A DNA stretch of 64,000 nt, taken from Cercis canadensis. Its lineage: Eukaryota > Streptophyta > Magnoliopsida > Fabales > Fabaceae. The translations under genes and the position numbers were made by a program. Below, in pieces: positions 11,690 through 22,872 of the stretch (positions within the stretch are counted from its first letter, which is position 1; every line of letters starts with the position of its first letter). The stretch is taken from contig QAOA01002498.1 in NCBI GenBank assembly GCA_003255065.1, forward strand, positions 62,001 to 126,000. The letters are read 5' to 3'. Under the pieces are notes generated by a model. It did not search any database, had not been told where the DNA came from, and worked only from the letters and a program-made list of their open reading frames with translations.

Positions 11690-13060
11690 TTTTTGGCAAA
11701 AGAAAAAACATATGGTAGAATTACCTTATAAAAAAAAATTCATGAAAGTAAGATTCCTACCAAGGCAAGACCAATTCAAATGAATAAAGAATTATTAGAA
11801 ATTTGTAAAAAAGAAATTCAAGAGCTATTAAATAAAAAAAACTCGTTAGACCAAATAAGTCTCCTTAGAATTGTGCAACTTTTTATATTAATAAACAAGT
11901 TAAACAAGAAAGAGAAGTACCTAGGTTAGTTTTAAATTACAAGCCTCTCAACAAAGTTTTTCAATGGATTAGGTATCAAATATCTAACAAAAATGATTTA
12001 ATTAGTCATTTGTATAATGCATCTGTATTTTTAAAATTTGATATGAAATCTGATTTTTTGCAAATTCAAATTCATGAGAAAGATAGGTACAAAACTACTT
12101 TCACGGTTCCATTTGGACATTATGAATGGAATGTCATGCTATTTGGTTTAAAAAATGCACCATCTGAATTTCAAAATATTATGAATGATATTTTTAACCC
12201 TTTTTCAACATTCACTATTGTTTACATAGATTATGTTTTAGTATTCTCAAACTCAATAAATAGACATTTTGAGCATTTAGAAACTTTCTTTGATATAGTC
12301 AAGCAAAATGGACTAGTAATGTCAGCTAAGAAAATGAAATTGTTTCAAACAAAAGTTAGAATTTTAGGATTAGATATATATCAAAGAACCATTAAGCCTA
12401 TTAGCAAGTCAATAAAATTTTCAACCAAATTTTCAGATGAAATCAAAGATAAAAATCAATTACAAAGGTTCTTAGGATGTTTAAATTATATTTATGATTT
12501 TATTCCAAATTTAAGGCAAAAATGTAAACCATTATTCAAAAGACTTAGGAGAAATCCTCCTGCATGGAATCAACAGATGACTCAAGTCATTAAAGATTTA
12601 AAAATTCTATCTCAAAATCTTCCTTGTTTAGGAATTCCTAACCCTTTAGCTTAAATGATAGTAGAAACTGATGCTTCTAACATAAGTTATGGGGGAATCT
12701 TACAGCAAAGAAAAATAGAAAATAGTTGAGAACAAATAGTGAGATACCATTCAAGACTATGGATCGAATCTCAAAAGAATTATTCTACAATCAAAAAAGA
12801 AGTTTTATCCATTGTTTTATGCATCTCAAAATTTCAAGTTGATTTAATCAATAAATTTTTTTTATTAAGAGTTGATTCCAAAACTACAAAAGATGTTTTA
12901 CAAAAAAGATGTTCAAAATCTAGTTTCAAAACAAATTTTTGCAAGATGGCAAGCAATATTATCTTGTTTTGATTTTCAAATAGAATTCATTAAAGGAAAC
13001 AAAAATTTGCTTCCTGATTTTCTTATTCGTGAATTCCTACAGGAAAAAATGAGTAAGAAG
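11690..13060 (+). pseudogene. Viral reverse transcriptase / RNase H, inactivated
   Basis: The RT begins near 11760 with several stops, then is open from 12010 to 12654 (KFDMKSDFLQIQ, FGLKNAPSEFQ). The active-site box at 12223-12234 reads YIDY where YxDD is expected, so one catalytic aspartate is lost. A stop at 12652 separates it from the RNase H, which starts with VETDAS (about 12661) and ends with an IKGNKNLLPDF motif near 12990-13020 after a frame change around 12880-12970. No integrase follows. This is the best evidence that the block is pararetroviral. Confidence 0.85.
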
Positions 13061-14228
13061 AATTCAGCAACCAGTATGTCAAAAGTCTCACCATCCACTT
13101 CAAAAGTTGCACCTTCATCATCATCAAATTTACCAAACCTCTCTCAAAGAACAATCCCATCAAGACTTACCCTAGGTCCTACACTTTCTCAAAACAGATT
13201 CCAAAGTCTAGGAACTATTCCACAGCCAAGATCTTATCATAGTACTTTAGTATCCTCAAATAGTGCATCTTCCCATGATCCTAACAATGTACCATCCTAT
13301 ATTCAAAAACCTATTTTCCTCAATATATGTTTTCCTGAATCTCATCAAAGAGATAATAGTATTAAAGAAATGGTTGAAAAAAAAATTTCCAAAAAATTTT
13401 CATTACTTTCCAGAAGACTTCTTCAAAACCAGAGAATTTTATGAAAATATTTTAGCAGACACTGGTTCAATATATATCACTCATAATATAAATGAGGATA
13501 AACAAATTACTTATTCAAAAGTCAAAATCAAAAGAGTTCTCTCTGAGTTAGATTGGAATCAAAATCCTCTTACCAAGAGAAAATTTTCCAAAAATTTCTC
13601 CCATCCACCATTTGACTACTTTGATTATCAAAAAGCTTGGTTCAATTTCTTATATCTAGCTCTTTATAATCACTCATGGTTCTTGTATTTCTATCAAAAT
13701 ATCAGTCATTCATCATTTCCTCTATGGTTCAAAGTATGGTTTTTCTTCTATGGACCTATTACTCAAATTTTTGTTTCTCAAGTTTATCAAGCATATCTTT
13801 TATTCAAAGATAATACTCCAAAAAAAATTGAAATAGATAAATTCTTATCCTTTTGTATCAAATTCAACATTGCTTGAATATTCTGTTGGTCTTATGATTT
13901 ATATCAAGATCATCTTTTTCCTCATTATTTTTCTCAAAAATTAATTCGAGTATTCAAAGTAAAATGGTGGAGACAGTTTGGTCTTTCATTAGCAGATATA
14001 CCCAAAGTTCAAAAGTATTTAGCACAAATTAATTCCAAGACATCAGTTCAACAAAAGACATCATCTTCAAAAGGTAAAGCAGCACTCATGAATGAAATAT
14101 CTATGCTCAAAGAAAAACTCAAAGAAGTAGAGTCTCAAGTAGCTTCCTTAGATTCAAAAGAAGTTAATTCAAGTTTCATTCCTCAAAATGAAGATGACTG
14201 TTACGGAATTGACATCACGATGGATTAA
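13060..14228 (+). pseudogene. Viral downstream ORF of unknown function
   Basis: After RNase H the frame runs through a Ser/Pro-rich linker (about 13075-13300). After a shift it becomes an aromatic-rich domain (13400-13876) with many W, F and Y residues (HPPFDYFDYQKAW, WFKVWFFFYG). After a stop at 13877 it continues to a Lys/Glu coiled-coil-like tail ending TMD at about 14227. It could be a transactivator-like or other accessory part of the polyprotein. I recognise no characterised domain. Confidence 0.55.
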
Positions 14229-14313
14229 AGTTGCTCAGAATTCTGACAGGTTTTAATAAAGCTTACATGACTACAAGAATCTTATCGTCATAATCAACAA
14301 TTCAAAAAACTTT

Positions 14314-14733
14314 GGGAAAAGTCCTAAAAACCCCCCTGAACCATGCTCTTGTTACACTTTACCCCCCTCCCATGCTTCAAAAACGTAAGAAATACCTCGT
14401 TGAACTTTCAAAATGTGTATTTTACCCCTACGACCCTGACGTCCGTCTATTAATGGATGGAAGAAGGGATTTGAATATTATAATTTGACCCCAAAACTCT
14501 TTGAATATTAATTTTTGACCCTAATTTTTATAAATTTATTTTCATTTATACCCCTATAAAATTGCACTATGGCCTAGATTAATCATAACATGTGCACATT
14601 AATGGACGAACGTCAGGGTCGGGGGGTAAAGTGTACCTTTTCGTAGTTGAAGGAGGTCTTCCCTACATTTTTGAAGGATGAGAGCTAAAGCGCATAAAAT
14701 GTATAGTTCAGGGGGCTTTTTTAGACTTTTCCC
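14314..14733. repeat. 420-bp Mutator-like MITE with perfect 9-bp duplication
   Basis: Terminal inverted repeats begin GGGAAAAGTCCTAAAAA and end TTTTTTAGACTTTTCCC. The flanks are AAAAACTTT at both 14305-14313 and 14734-14742. The opposite arm of the viral inverted repeat shows the same site empty, with one copy of AAAAACTTT (reverse complement at 15976-15984). No coding capacity. Confidence 0.95.
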
Positions 14734-14960
14734 AAAAACTTTTATGAAGTCTTTACAAGTGACAAAGTTAGAAGATATTAAGAATTTTCATCAAGACAAG
14801 TGGCAAAGTTAGAAAGCATCATGAAAAGTATCTTTACACTTCATCAAATAGACAAAAGACACATCACCAAAGAATCAAAACAAGAAAAGTAAGACATGAC
14901 TCTAGATTCAAGACAACTTCAAATCCATGGATTCTAACACTTCTCAAATCCACTCAACTC

Positions 14961-14968
14961 TATAAAAG
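14961..14968 (+). promoter_or_regulatory. TATA-like box of the plus-strand viral leader
   Basis: TATAAAAG in the context CTCTATAAAAGGCAAC, just upstream of the leader and downstream of the last viral ORF, where caulimovirids place their genomic-RNA promoter. Activity is not shown. Confidence 0.5.
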
Positions 14969-15352
14969 GCAACTTATGACACAAGGCAAAGCAAGTGTTG
15001 TTACAAGTGTTTTTTTAGAAGAGAACTTTTAGAGCTGAAGTTTTCATAAGCCTTTCCATAGTTTTTAGCTAAGTCCTAAGTTAGGAAACCCTTCCATAAT
15101 CCCTCAAAATCCCTTCTCTCCTTATGTATCAAAGCTTTGTGTGTAAATAATTTCAAAGCAAGTTTCAAGAACTTTCAAAGTTATAAGTGTTACTTTGTTC
15201 AATATCAAGTTTAATTTTAATACTTTTGCATTCATAATCTCTCTCCTGCTTTTCCAGAGCGGATTACTTTCATAAGCATTAATCCCTCTCCTGCTTTTCC
15301 AGAGCAAATTTCATTTTGAACAGTAAAATGAACAATACTTGGAAAATAAAAG

Positions 15353-15469
15353 GGAGACTAATCCGGCGGTAATTTGCTCTGGAAAAGTAGGAGAGGGATT
15401 AATGCTTATGAAAGGAGACTAATCTGGTGGTAATCCGCTCTAGAAAAGCAGGAAAGGGATTATGAATGC
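15353..15469. repeat. Two tandem ~61-bp units near the repeat centre
   Basis: The unit begins GGAGACTAATC and recurs at 15353 and 15414. Each contains a GCTCTGGAAAAG-type core and ends GGGATTA. The other arm (about 15228-15306) holds the mirrored pair but lacks about 16 bases between units. Confidence 0.8.
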
Positions 15470-16073
15470 AAGAGTTTTGAAATTAAACTTAATATTGAAC
15501 AAAGTAACACTTACAACTTTGAAAGTTCTTGAAATTTGCTTTGAAATTATTTACATACAAAACTTTGATACATAAGGAGAGAAAGAGCTTTGAAGGATTA
15601 TGGAAGGATTTTCTAACTTAGGCTTTGAAGCTTGAAATTTCTAAGACTAAAGAGAACTTGGAAGGCTTCTAAGACTTCACTCTCTAAAGCTTAACTTGTA
15701 ACAACACTTGTAATAACACTTGCTTTGTCTTGTGTCATGAGTTGCCTTTTATAGAGTTGAGAAGTGGATTTGAGAAGTGTTGGAATCCATGGATTTGAAG
15801 TTGTCTTGAATCCGGAGTCATGTCTTGCTTTTCTTGTTTTGATTCTTTGGTGATATGTCTTTTGTCTCTTTGATGAAGTGTAAAAATACTTTTCATGATG
15901 CTTTCTAACTTTGCCACTTGTCTTGATGAAAAGGTCTTCATGTCTTCTAACTTTACCACTTGTAAAGTCTTCATTAAAGTTTTTTGAATGCTTTTTGGAG
16001 ACTTGACTTGTACCTTGAAAAGAGATTCTTGTAGTATGTGGAGCTTGTCGGAACATGAGAAACTTTGAAACAT
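15380..16073 (-). repeat. Right arm of viral leader inverted repeat
   Basis: Reverse-oriented counterpart of 14222-15306, separated by a spacer of about 70 bases. It lacks the MITE found in the other arm, so it preserves the pre-insertion state. A second partial viral copy continues to its right. Confidence 0.85.
15746..15753 (-). promoter_or_regulatory. TATA-like box of the minus-strand viral leader
   Basis: CTTTTATA on the plus strand, i.e. TATAAAAG on the minus strand, in the same context as 14961-14968. The two boxes face each other across the centre of the inverted repeat. Confidence 0.5.
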
Positions 16074-17215
16074 TGCATAAGGATGGTGTTATGCATCCAT
16101 TTGATTTATAATATTATGATATTCTTTATCGTGCATATTATTCCAATAATCTAGGCCATCATCATCTTCAGCTGCATTTTGATAGCGGAGATGTATTTAT
16201 TCTAAGTCATCTACATGTTTCTTTTGAAGATAATGCTCAATTAATTGTTCAAAGTTGGTCCTAATTTTAAAAGGGATTTCTGGAAGGGGAAGATTTGAAT
16301 AGATTTTTTTATAATTGTCTTATGCAACAAGGGTTTGGTATTTTATGGAAAAGTCTTTTGCAATTATTCTAGCTCTCAAGTGTCTAATTTGTTTATGTCG
16401 GGTAAAATTATAACAAGGCCAAGGGTATTCTGAGGACATGAGATATGGTTTTTTCATGTGTTTTTTTATCAATATTTTGAGTTGAGCAGGGTAACAAATT
16501 CCTTTTATCCATTATGGGGCTTTGTTTTGAATGATTAATTCAATATATCTTTTTGGAAGAAAGGTATCAAAAGCATTTACAATGCAATGGGATAGTTTTC
16601 TTCCAAACTCGACTGATTGGTCAGGGTTTGAAATGATANGGTTTTTTCATGTGTTTTTTTATCAATATTTTGTGTTGAGCAGGGTAACAAATTCCTTTTA
16701 TCCATTATGGGGCTTTGTTTTGAATGATTAATTCAATATATCTTTTTGGAAGAAAGGTATCAAAAGCATTTACAATGCAATGGGATAGTTTTCTTCCAAA
16801 CTCGACTGATTGGTCAGGGTTTGAAATGATAACATGGCAAAGGTATCCGTAATCTAAAAATTTTTTAGGGGTTAAAATGATTGGTTCTTCTTTGAAATGG
16901 ATTGTAATTGGTTGATAAAGGGAAAGGTCTAGGGAGGCTCTACAAATACTATAGGTAAGGTGACATTTACATTCAGGCATTGAAAGGAGAATTTCTTTGC
17001 ACAAAGGATCTTCTTTGAGACATTCAAGTTTAGTGAAGTCGTGATAACATTCCCATGTCCAGTTCATTCCTATAATGAGTTTGTTGTCACAAGCTAACTC
17101 TACTAAGGCTTTTTGAATAAACTCGTGTCTGTTGAGTTCAGTATTTTGAAGTGTTTGGTAAATAAGCTCTCTCCAATCAATGTTTGGAATTTGATTGAGA
17201 AGAATCAGTGGTCAA
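16074..17215 (-). pseudogene. Unrecognised coding-like stretch of the second viral copy
   Basis: The minus strand is largely open: 120 codons at 16705-17067, extending upstream to about 17215 without a stop, and continuing downstream to the leader arm with few stops. It contains WECYHDF, PLCKEILLSMPECKCH and RYIELIIQ segments. I recognise no domain. By position it should be the ORF just upstream of the viral leader, but it does not resemble the corresponding plus-strand ORF (13060-14228). A ~190-bp direct duplication around the N at 16639 is probably an assembly overlap. Confidence 0.45.
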
Positions 17216-17960
17216 CGCCCAGGCAGCCAAGACCTCTGTGAGTATCTCTAATTATAAAATAATAATTGAGCCTCTAACATAATTTACTTATTTTTACTGA
17301 GTACTTTCATGTTCTTTTGGAAATCATATGCAGATTTCCTTTGACAAGTTAAAGGAGGATATTGTAGCCTCAACATCATCTGTTGACAACTCTACCATCT
17401 TTTTCCAGGCGACTGGAGGGGGGTGGGGGGAGGGGNAATTATAAAATAATAATTGAGCCTCTAACATAATTTACTTATTTTTACTGAGTAATTTCATTTT
17501 ATGTTCTTTTGGAAATCATATGCAGATTTCCTTTGACAAGTTAAAGGAGGATGTTGTAGCCTCAACATCATCTGTTGACGACTCTACCATCTTTTTCCAG
17601 GCGACTGGAGGGGGGTGGGGGGAGGGGTTGGAATAAGAGAGGTCGAGCTTATGGATTTGGATCCGAAGTAGCATTTTATTCTTCATTCAAGTTCGGGTCT
17701 CAGTCTGCCACCACTGCGCACAACACTAATGAGCTTACTCAGTTGCAATTGTGTATTGCAGTTCTTGAAAGCCAATTAGAGGAACAACAAGTTTCTCAAG
17801 GTGATCGTGTTGCACAACTTGAGGTGGAGTTGACCACACTTAGAGCTAGTGCAAACCATGTTGTAGCTCTTAAGACCCAACTGGAGTCCCAGCAATGAGT
17901 CTCCCAACTCGAGAGTGAATTGGCCTCAGTGAAAGGATATTTAAAGTAATTCAACAGCCA
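17216..17960 (+). pseudogene. C-terminal part of a Ptta/Transposase_24-like CACTA ORF
   Basis: An exon-like piece (ISFDKLKEDI, IFFQATGG) is followed by GRAYGFGSE, the glycine-rich block near the end of this family, and then a coiled coil with heptads (QLQLCIAVLESQLEEQ ... VAQLEVEL) ending at a stop near 17896. Intron-like GTGAGTA and TGCAG sites flank the pieces. The segment 17250-17435 is repeated at 17437-17625 across the N at 17436, probably a contig overlap. Confidence 0.62.
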
Positions 17961-18505
17961 TATGCATTATGGACAAAACAACCCAGAGAAACTCCTACTA
18001 CGTCGCTATGACCTCCAACCATTGATGAAGGTGATGAGGACGATGAGGGTGATGAGGATTTGGGAGATGATTTTGAGCACTTTTAGGAGTTTGTATCTCT
18101 TAGTGTATTTTATAATTCCTTACTTAAATGACAATTATTTCTGTTATTTATTTGGATATTGCATATTTTCTCTCATTTGATCTATAGACCTATTTGAAAT
18201 CCTCGATTATTTTGCCCAGTTCTCGAATGTTTTGACGGTTTTGTTGATTTGGCTTCAAAAACAAATAAATAGGTCATTTTATGGTTAAAAAAAATTTCAA
18301 CGATAATAATTCCGTAGTAAAAATTTAAAAATTAATAAATAAGAAATTCCAACAGAAATTCCTAGGGAAAATTTTGTTGAAATTTTAAAAAAAATAAAAT
18401 TTCAACAACCGTTTCTCCAACAACTCAAATTCCATTGTTATTTTCGTTAGAATTCGAAATTTCAATGGAATAATTCTGTTGGAATCCAAAAAATTTCTTG
18501 TAGTG
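17961..18505 (+). mobile_element. 3' terminus of the outer CACTA element
   Basis: The sequence ends TTTCTTGTAGTG at 18505. The preceding 230 bases hold several TTTCAACGGAATT-type subterminal repeats in both orientations (18290-18490), distinct from the TTTCTCACGG set of copy A. This closes the element whose transposase starts at the left window edge. Confidence 0.75.
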
Positions 18506-20142
18506 AGTAATGCTAAAGTCACAGATCCACAATAAGGACAAACAAAGAATTTGAGGGGGGAAAAATGAGAGATTGAGGTGCTGACCTTTGGCTGTACTCT
18601 GCTAGAATAAGTATTTGTTTTGCTTTTAATCACTTACATGGGTAAAAGCAAATTGTACATGTATATAACTTTGTATTTAACCACCAAACATTTACTGATG
18701 ACAAAGCATAGAATAAAATTTAGAAAAAGGAACCACCAAAACTTTGTATTTGAACCTATAAAAACGTTTGGAGATCAGAGATCAAATGATCGAAGACGTG
18801 AGATATTAAGAACCATCTAATAGAGAAAGTGAGATTCAAATATGTAGCTCACGTGGAGAGAACAAAGCAAGCACGTTAGAGAGGCAAACACTATTTCTTG
18901 GACTAAAGACAAAGCAACAACCAATGGTGGGAGGTGGCTGACTTGGGTTTGTGCTTTATTTATATTCCATATGCTCATTTGGTGCAAAAATCATAATAAA
19001 CAATTAAGTAATTTCACACACTTGGATTATAATTGATTCATTGACAATTAATTAATCTCCAAATTCTTAGAATTAGATTTCAATACTGATTAAATTTATT
19101 TATTAGAAAATTTTGAATTTTAAACATTTTTTCATTAAATATGAATTCAATTTTTGAACTTATTTAGACCCTACTTTTATCCCAATGTTAGAATTAGGGT
19201 TGTAGGTGCAAATCTATAATTTCACACTATTAGGTTTAAAAAATATTTTAAACTTGAAACTAATTTAAAAAAATTAAAATTAAAATCAAAACTATTATTT
19301 TGATTTAAAGTCAAAGCATGGGAATTTGGCAAATTAATAGTTAATAGTATATAACCAGGTGAGAGCATGGNTAGTTAACAGTATATAACCAGGTGAGAGC
19401 ATGGGAATTTAGCAAATTAATAATTAATTGAAATTTATTTGAATTTAATAAAAAGATATTAATTAGAAACCTTAAGCTTTCTTTGACTTTAATAGTTTAA
19501 GAGAAATTAATTTTTCATATCCAATTCAAACAATAATGCTAGTAAAATGGTCCAAAGGGGTTACATTATTAGTTTTAACATCTTGATTAATGGAAACTGC
19601 AATAACAATAGGGTAGATGAAACCAAGATTCTCTTTAAATAAATTCATGGCAGAAATTTAGTTCTTTACTGTTACTGAATGATGGCTTGTGCAAATGTGA
19701 GAGAATCTCATATGTGGGGGACCATGTAGATGAGAGCTATTCTTGGATCCAATATATAATAAGCACGGAATGTTTTTGTTTTCTTCTTTTTAATATAGGA
19801 TTCTAAGTATGCCATGCCCTCAGAGGTGGAACAAGTTTTGGAATGAAAAATCTGCTCATTTTTATGATTAGACCCAATTTTTGAACCTTAAGTGCTCATG
19901 AGTCCATAGTACTGGCTATTAAACTAATCATTTTTCTTATTCAACTTGAAGAATGCAGACCAAAGTAGATGGATGGGGTAATGCCTAACTGATTTCCTCA
20001 TAAGAATATGAATTAAAGGAGAATCTTAATTACCTTTTGTATGCCTAAGAAGGATTTTTATTGTTTTGATAGATGAAAATAGGGATAAGAGTAAGAAAAA
20101 CAGCACCTTGTGGTGGTGGTGGTGAAAAATCTTTTCAAATAA
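18506..20142. other. Intergenic, no gene seen
   Basis: AT-rich sequence with no convincing coding frame. A ~35-bp direct duplication (GTATATAACCAGGTGAGAGC) flanks a single N at 19371 and looks like an assembly join. Confidence 0.7.
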
Positions 20143-21488
20143 CACTACAAGAAAAATAAGTATTTTTCAACAGAACAAAATAACGGAAATTTCAACAGTA
20201 TCTACTTATAAAAAATTTCAACAAAAATTATAACGAAATTTTGTTCTATTAGAAATACCGTTGGAATTTTAAGGGGTAGGGGAATTTTTTTTTAAATTCC
20301 AATGGTATATACCATTGGAATTTTAAAAAAATATTTTTTTCTTTTTTTTTAAAATTCCAATAGAATATACTATTGAAATTTTTATTTTTAATTTTTTTAC
20401 TTTTTTTAAAATTCCAACGGTATATTCTATTGGAATCTCCAAATGAGTCAAATGCATTGTTTCATTCAAGGATTCAAAATTTTTTGATTTTTTTTTTTTA
20501 ATTTCAACGGTATATTCCAAGTTTTTTCGAATTTTTTTTAATTTGATACCCATTCAAGTTTCCCTCCTTTCCTTTTCAATTTTCACTTCTTTTGCACCCA
20601 AAGTCACTATTCTCTCTTCCTCTCCCCCTCCAAGCTTCCATTTTTGGCGACGTGCTCCCATTTCCTTGTGGCTTTCCGATGGCATGCTCTCATTTACGGT
20701 GTGACAAGGCATGTGGCTTAGCTCTCCTTCCTTAAAGTAAGAGTTTCAATTACCCCAAACCCAAATCCCCCTTTTTGCCTTTTCACTTTGATTTAGGTTA
20801 TTTTTGTTGTAATTATTTTGTTTTAATTGGTGGATTAAAATTATAATATGGTAAGTAGAAGTAGTTAGATTGCATAATTACAAATTGGATGCATGATTAA
20901 TTATTTAGGTTAGGGTTTACATTGAATCCGAAAATGGGATGGCCAAATTGATAATGTATAGATTTTAATTTGTTAAGTTTGTCTAAGGGTTTTGATGTAT
21001 GGGTGGTTTGAGGTTGTTTTATGATTGTTTGGTATTTTTTTTTTTTTTTTGGAATATAGAATTTTATGTATTTCACTGCTTTATTGAAGTACTTTGTGAG
21101 CAATTACTTTTTTCAAATCATACATTTGATATGTCAATTTGATTTGCTGTGTCAAGTTGCAATTGCATCAAAGTCAATAGCTGATTAGGATACTTAGGTT
21201 TCTCTTACCACTAGGATTTATAGCTGGCATCAGTAGCAAACAATATTAGCTTTTAGTTTGATTCAAGATTAGAAGTTGTAGCATGTTCATGTTGCTTGGA
21301 TTTAGAAAATATCTAATTTATGCCTTTGTAAACTTGAAATGAGGAAATGTGTAATAAGTATCAATTTTCCTTGTCAATAGTGCAGGAGTTTGGAGGTCTA
21401 GCAATATGATGTTCAAAGTTGGTCTTCAAAATGAATGTTTATTTGGTTTAGTTACATAAGCTCAAGGGTTTTTCTGTAGTGACGAAGT
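20143..21488 (+). mobile_element. 5' end of a CACTA element related to the outer one
   Basis: CACTACAAGAAAAAT begins at 20143. Repeated TTTCAACGG/CCGTTGGAAT subterminal motifs follow to about 20530, the same set as near 18290-18490. Beyond that lies a pyrimidine-rich leader-like stretch (20560-20780) and AT-rich sequence without an ORF. I found no matching 3' terminus, so it is truncated or its end is obscured by the Copia insertion at 21489. Confidence 0.65.
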
Positions 21489-21766
21489 TGTCAATAATAA
21501 AGCATTTGCTACTATCAAGAAATCAGATTCCACATCATTAGCATAAGTCATGATTTTAGGCATAAATAGAGAGATATTTACCTTGTACATATCTCGACAT
21601 TAACTATGATTAATTTGGACAGTTATCGTTTAGGCTAGGAAATAGGCTTATTTATCTCTCTTGATTATTCTTCATTAACATGTATCATGGCTGAATAAGA
21701 GCCATCAACTTGTATATAAAAATATGTACAGATGAATACAAGAAGTATGTTTTCCCTTCATCTATA
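21489..21766 (+). repeat. 5' LTR of the deleted Copia element
   Basis: Begins TGTCAATAATAAAG and ends just before the primer-binding site. It contains TATAAAAATATG near its 3' part. Its partner is 22873-23146. A 5-bp target duplication is not evident. Confidence 0.85.
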
Positions 21767-21789
21767 TGGTATCAGAGCAAATGAGCATA

Positions 21790-22379
21790 ACTGCTCAAGA
21801 TCCACTTATGGCCTCAACTACCAATTCTTCTTCCTCCTCCAAAGGCCTCGTGACATTCAATGTTACAGCCCAATTGCTACCAAACTCAACAAAGAAAACT
21901 ATGTTTTATGGAAAAGTCAAGTTGAAGCCTTGCTCTTCGGTCATGAGCTTGAAGGCTTTATAGAAGGGACAAAACCAGTTCCTGCTCAAACAATTTCACA
22001 AAATGGTGCTGAAGTGCCTAATCCAGAGTTCAATTCCTGGATTCGACAAGATAAACTTGTCTTGTATACCTTGCTTGCATCAACTTCTCAAGACGTTGCT
22101 CCTCTTCTAGGCAATCCAACCACTGACAACCAGTGCTGGGACAAAATGGCTAAAATCTGTGCAAACAGATCTCACTCAAGAGTCATGTCCCTCAAAGATA
22201 GGCTATCTTGCCTCTCTAAAGGCTCTACATCAATGATCAGTTATCTTCAAAACATCAAGACCATTGCCTCTGAACTTGCTATTATTGATTCTCTAGTATC
22301 TGACACTGATCTTGTAATTTATGCTTTAAATGGTCTTGGACCAGATTTTAAAGAAATTGCAACTGCTGCAACGTCCTAA
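21790..22379 (+). pseudogene. Copia gag (UBN2-like) fragment
   Basis: The frame contains LNKENYVLWKSQVEALL, WIRQDKLVLYTLLAS and SMISYLQNIKTIASELA, the usual blocks of Copia gag (UBN2 / Retrotran_gag families). It ends at a stop (22377-22379) within the fusion to RNase H. The CCHC knuckle that normally follows is deleted. The start lies near the LTR; the 21732 ATG is inside the LTR and unlikely. Confidence 0.8.
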
Positions 22380-22866
22380 GTCCTTCCATCTCCAAGCATT
22401 TTTTGATGCAGATTGGGGTGGTGATATAGATACTAGGTGTTCAACCTCTGCCTACCTAGTTCTGTTTGGTGGTAATGTTGTTTCATGGAGCTCTAAAAAG
22501 CAAAAAACAGTAGCAAAATCCTCAACAGAGGCAGAATATCAAGCAGTTGCAGCAACAACTTCTGAGCTCATTTAGTTTCAAAATCTCCTTAAAGAGCTTG
22601 GAGTCCACATTTCCTCTTGTCCTCAAGTGTTATGTGATAATATAGGTGCCACATATGTTTGTGCCAATCTTGTATTCCACTCTAAAATGAAGCATCTAGC
22701 ACTAGACTATCATTTTGTGCGAGAAAGAGTTGCAAATAAAAGTCTAGTTGTATCACATATTTCTTCCCATAATCAATTAGTTGATGCCCTCACCAAGCCA
22801 TTATCCACCTCATGGTTCTGTTTTCTTAGAGACAAGATAGGTGTCACCCCTTGTTCCACCATCTTG
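22380..22866 (+). pseudogene. Copia RNase H C-terminal fragment
   Basis: Reads FFDADWGGDIDTRCSTSAYL, then VSWSSKKQKTVAKSSTEAEY, then LVDALTKPLS, the hallmarks of the Copia RNase H and pol end. A TAG at about 22573 interrupts it. Its start overlaps the gag stop in another frame, which marks the deletion joint. Confidence 0.85.
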
Positions 22867-22872
22867 CGGGGG

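Larger units (their letters stand above)
14222..15306 (+). repeat. Left arm of viral leader inverted repeat
   Basis: This arm matches 15380-16073 in reverse orientation. A clear anchor is the segment around 14880-14985 (ATCCATGGATTC, CTCTATAAAAGGCAAC), mirrored at about 15735-15840. The arm holds a TATA-like box and the viral leader. It is longer than its partner because a MITE (14314-14733) is inserted in it. A weak primer-site-like sequence (ATGTATCAAAGC, 15124-15135) matches 9 of 12 bases of the usual tRNA-Met site. Confidence 0.85.
6820..17215 (+). other. Endogenous pararetrovirus block (Caulimoviridae-like)
   Basis: The order movement protein, coat with CCHC knuckle, aspartic protease, reverse transcriptase, RNase H, without integrase and without flanking LTRs, is that of plant pararetroviruses rather than LTR retrotransposons. 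All reading frames contain stops or shifts, so this is an old, defective integrated copy. A plus-strand copy spans about 6820-15306. A second, partial copy in the opposite orientation spans about 17215 down to 15380. The genus is not resolved; florendovirus-like or petuvirus-like are both possible. The block sits between two parts of a CACTA ORF, suggesting it integrated into that element. Confidence 0.82.

Noticed and set aside
21465-21482. TTTTTCTGTAGTG as the 3' end of the CACTA element at 20143
   Set aside because: No subterminal repeats precede it and the flanking triplet does not match; likely coincidence.
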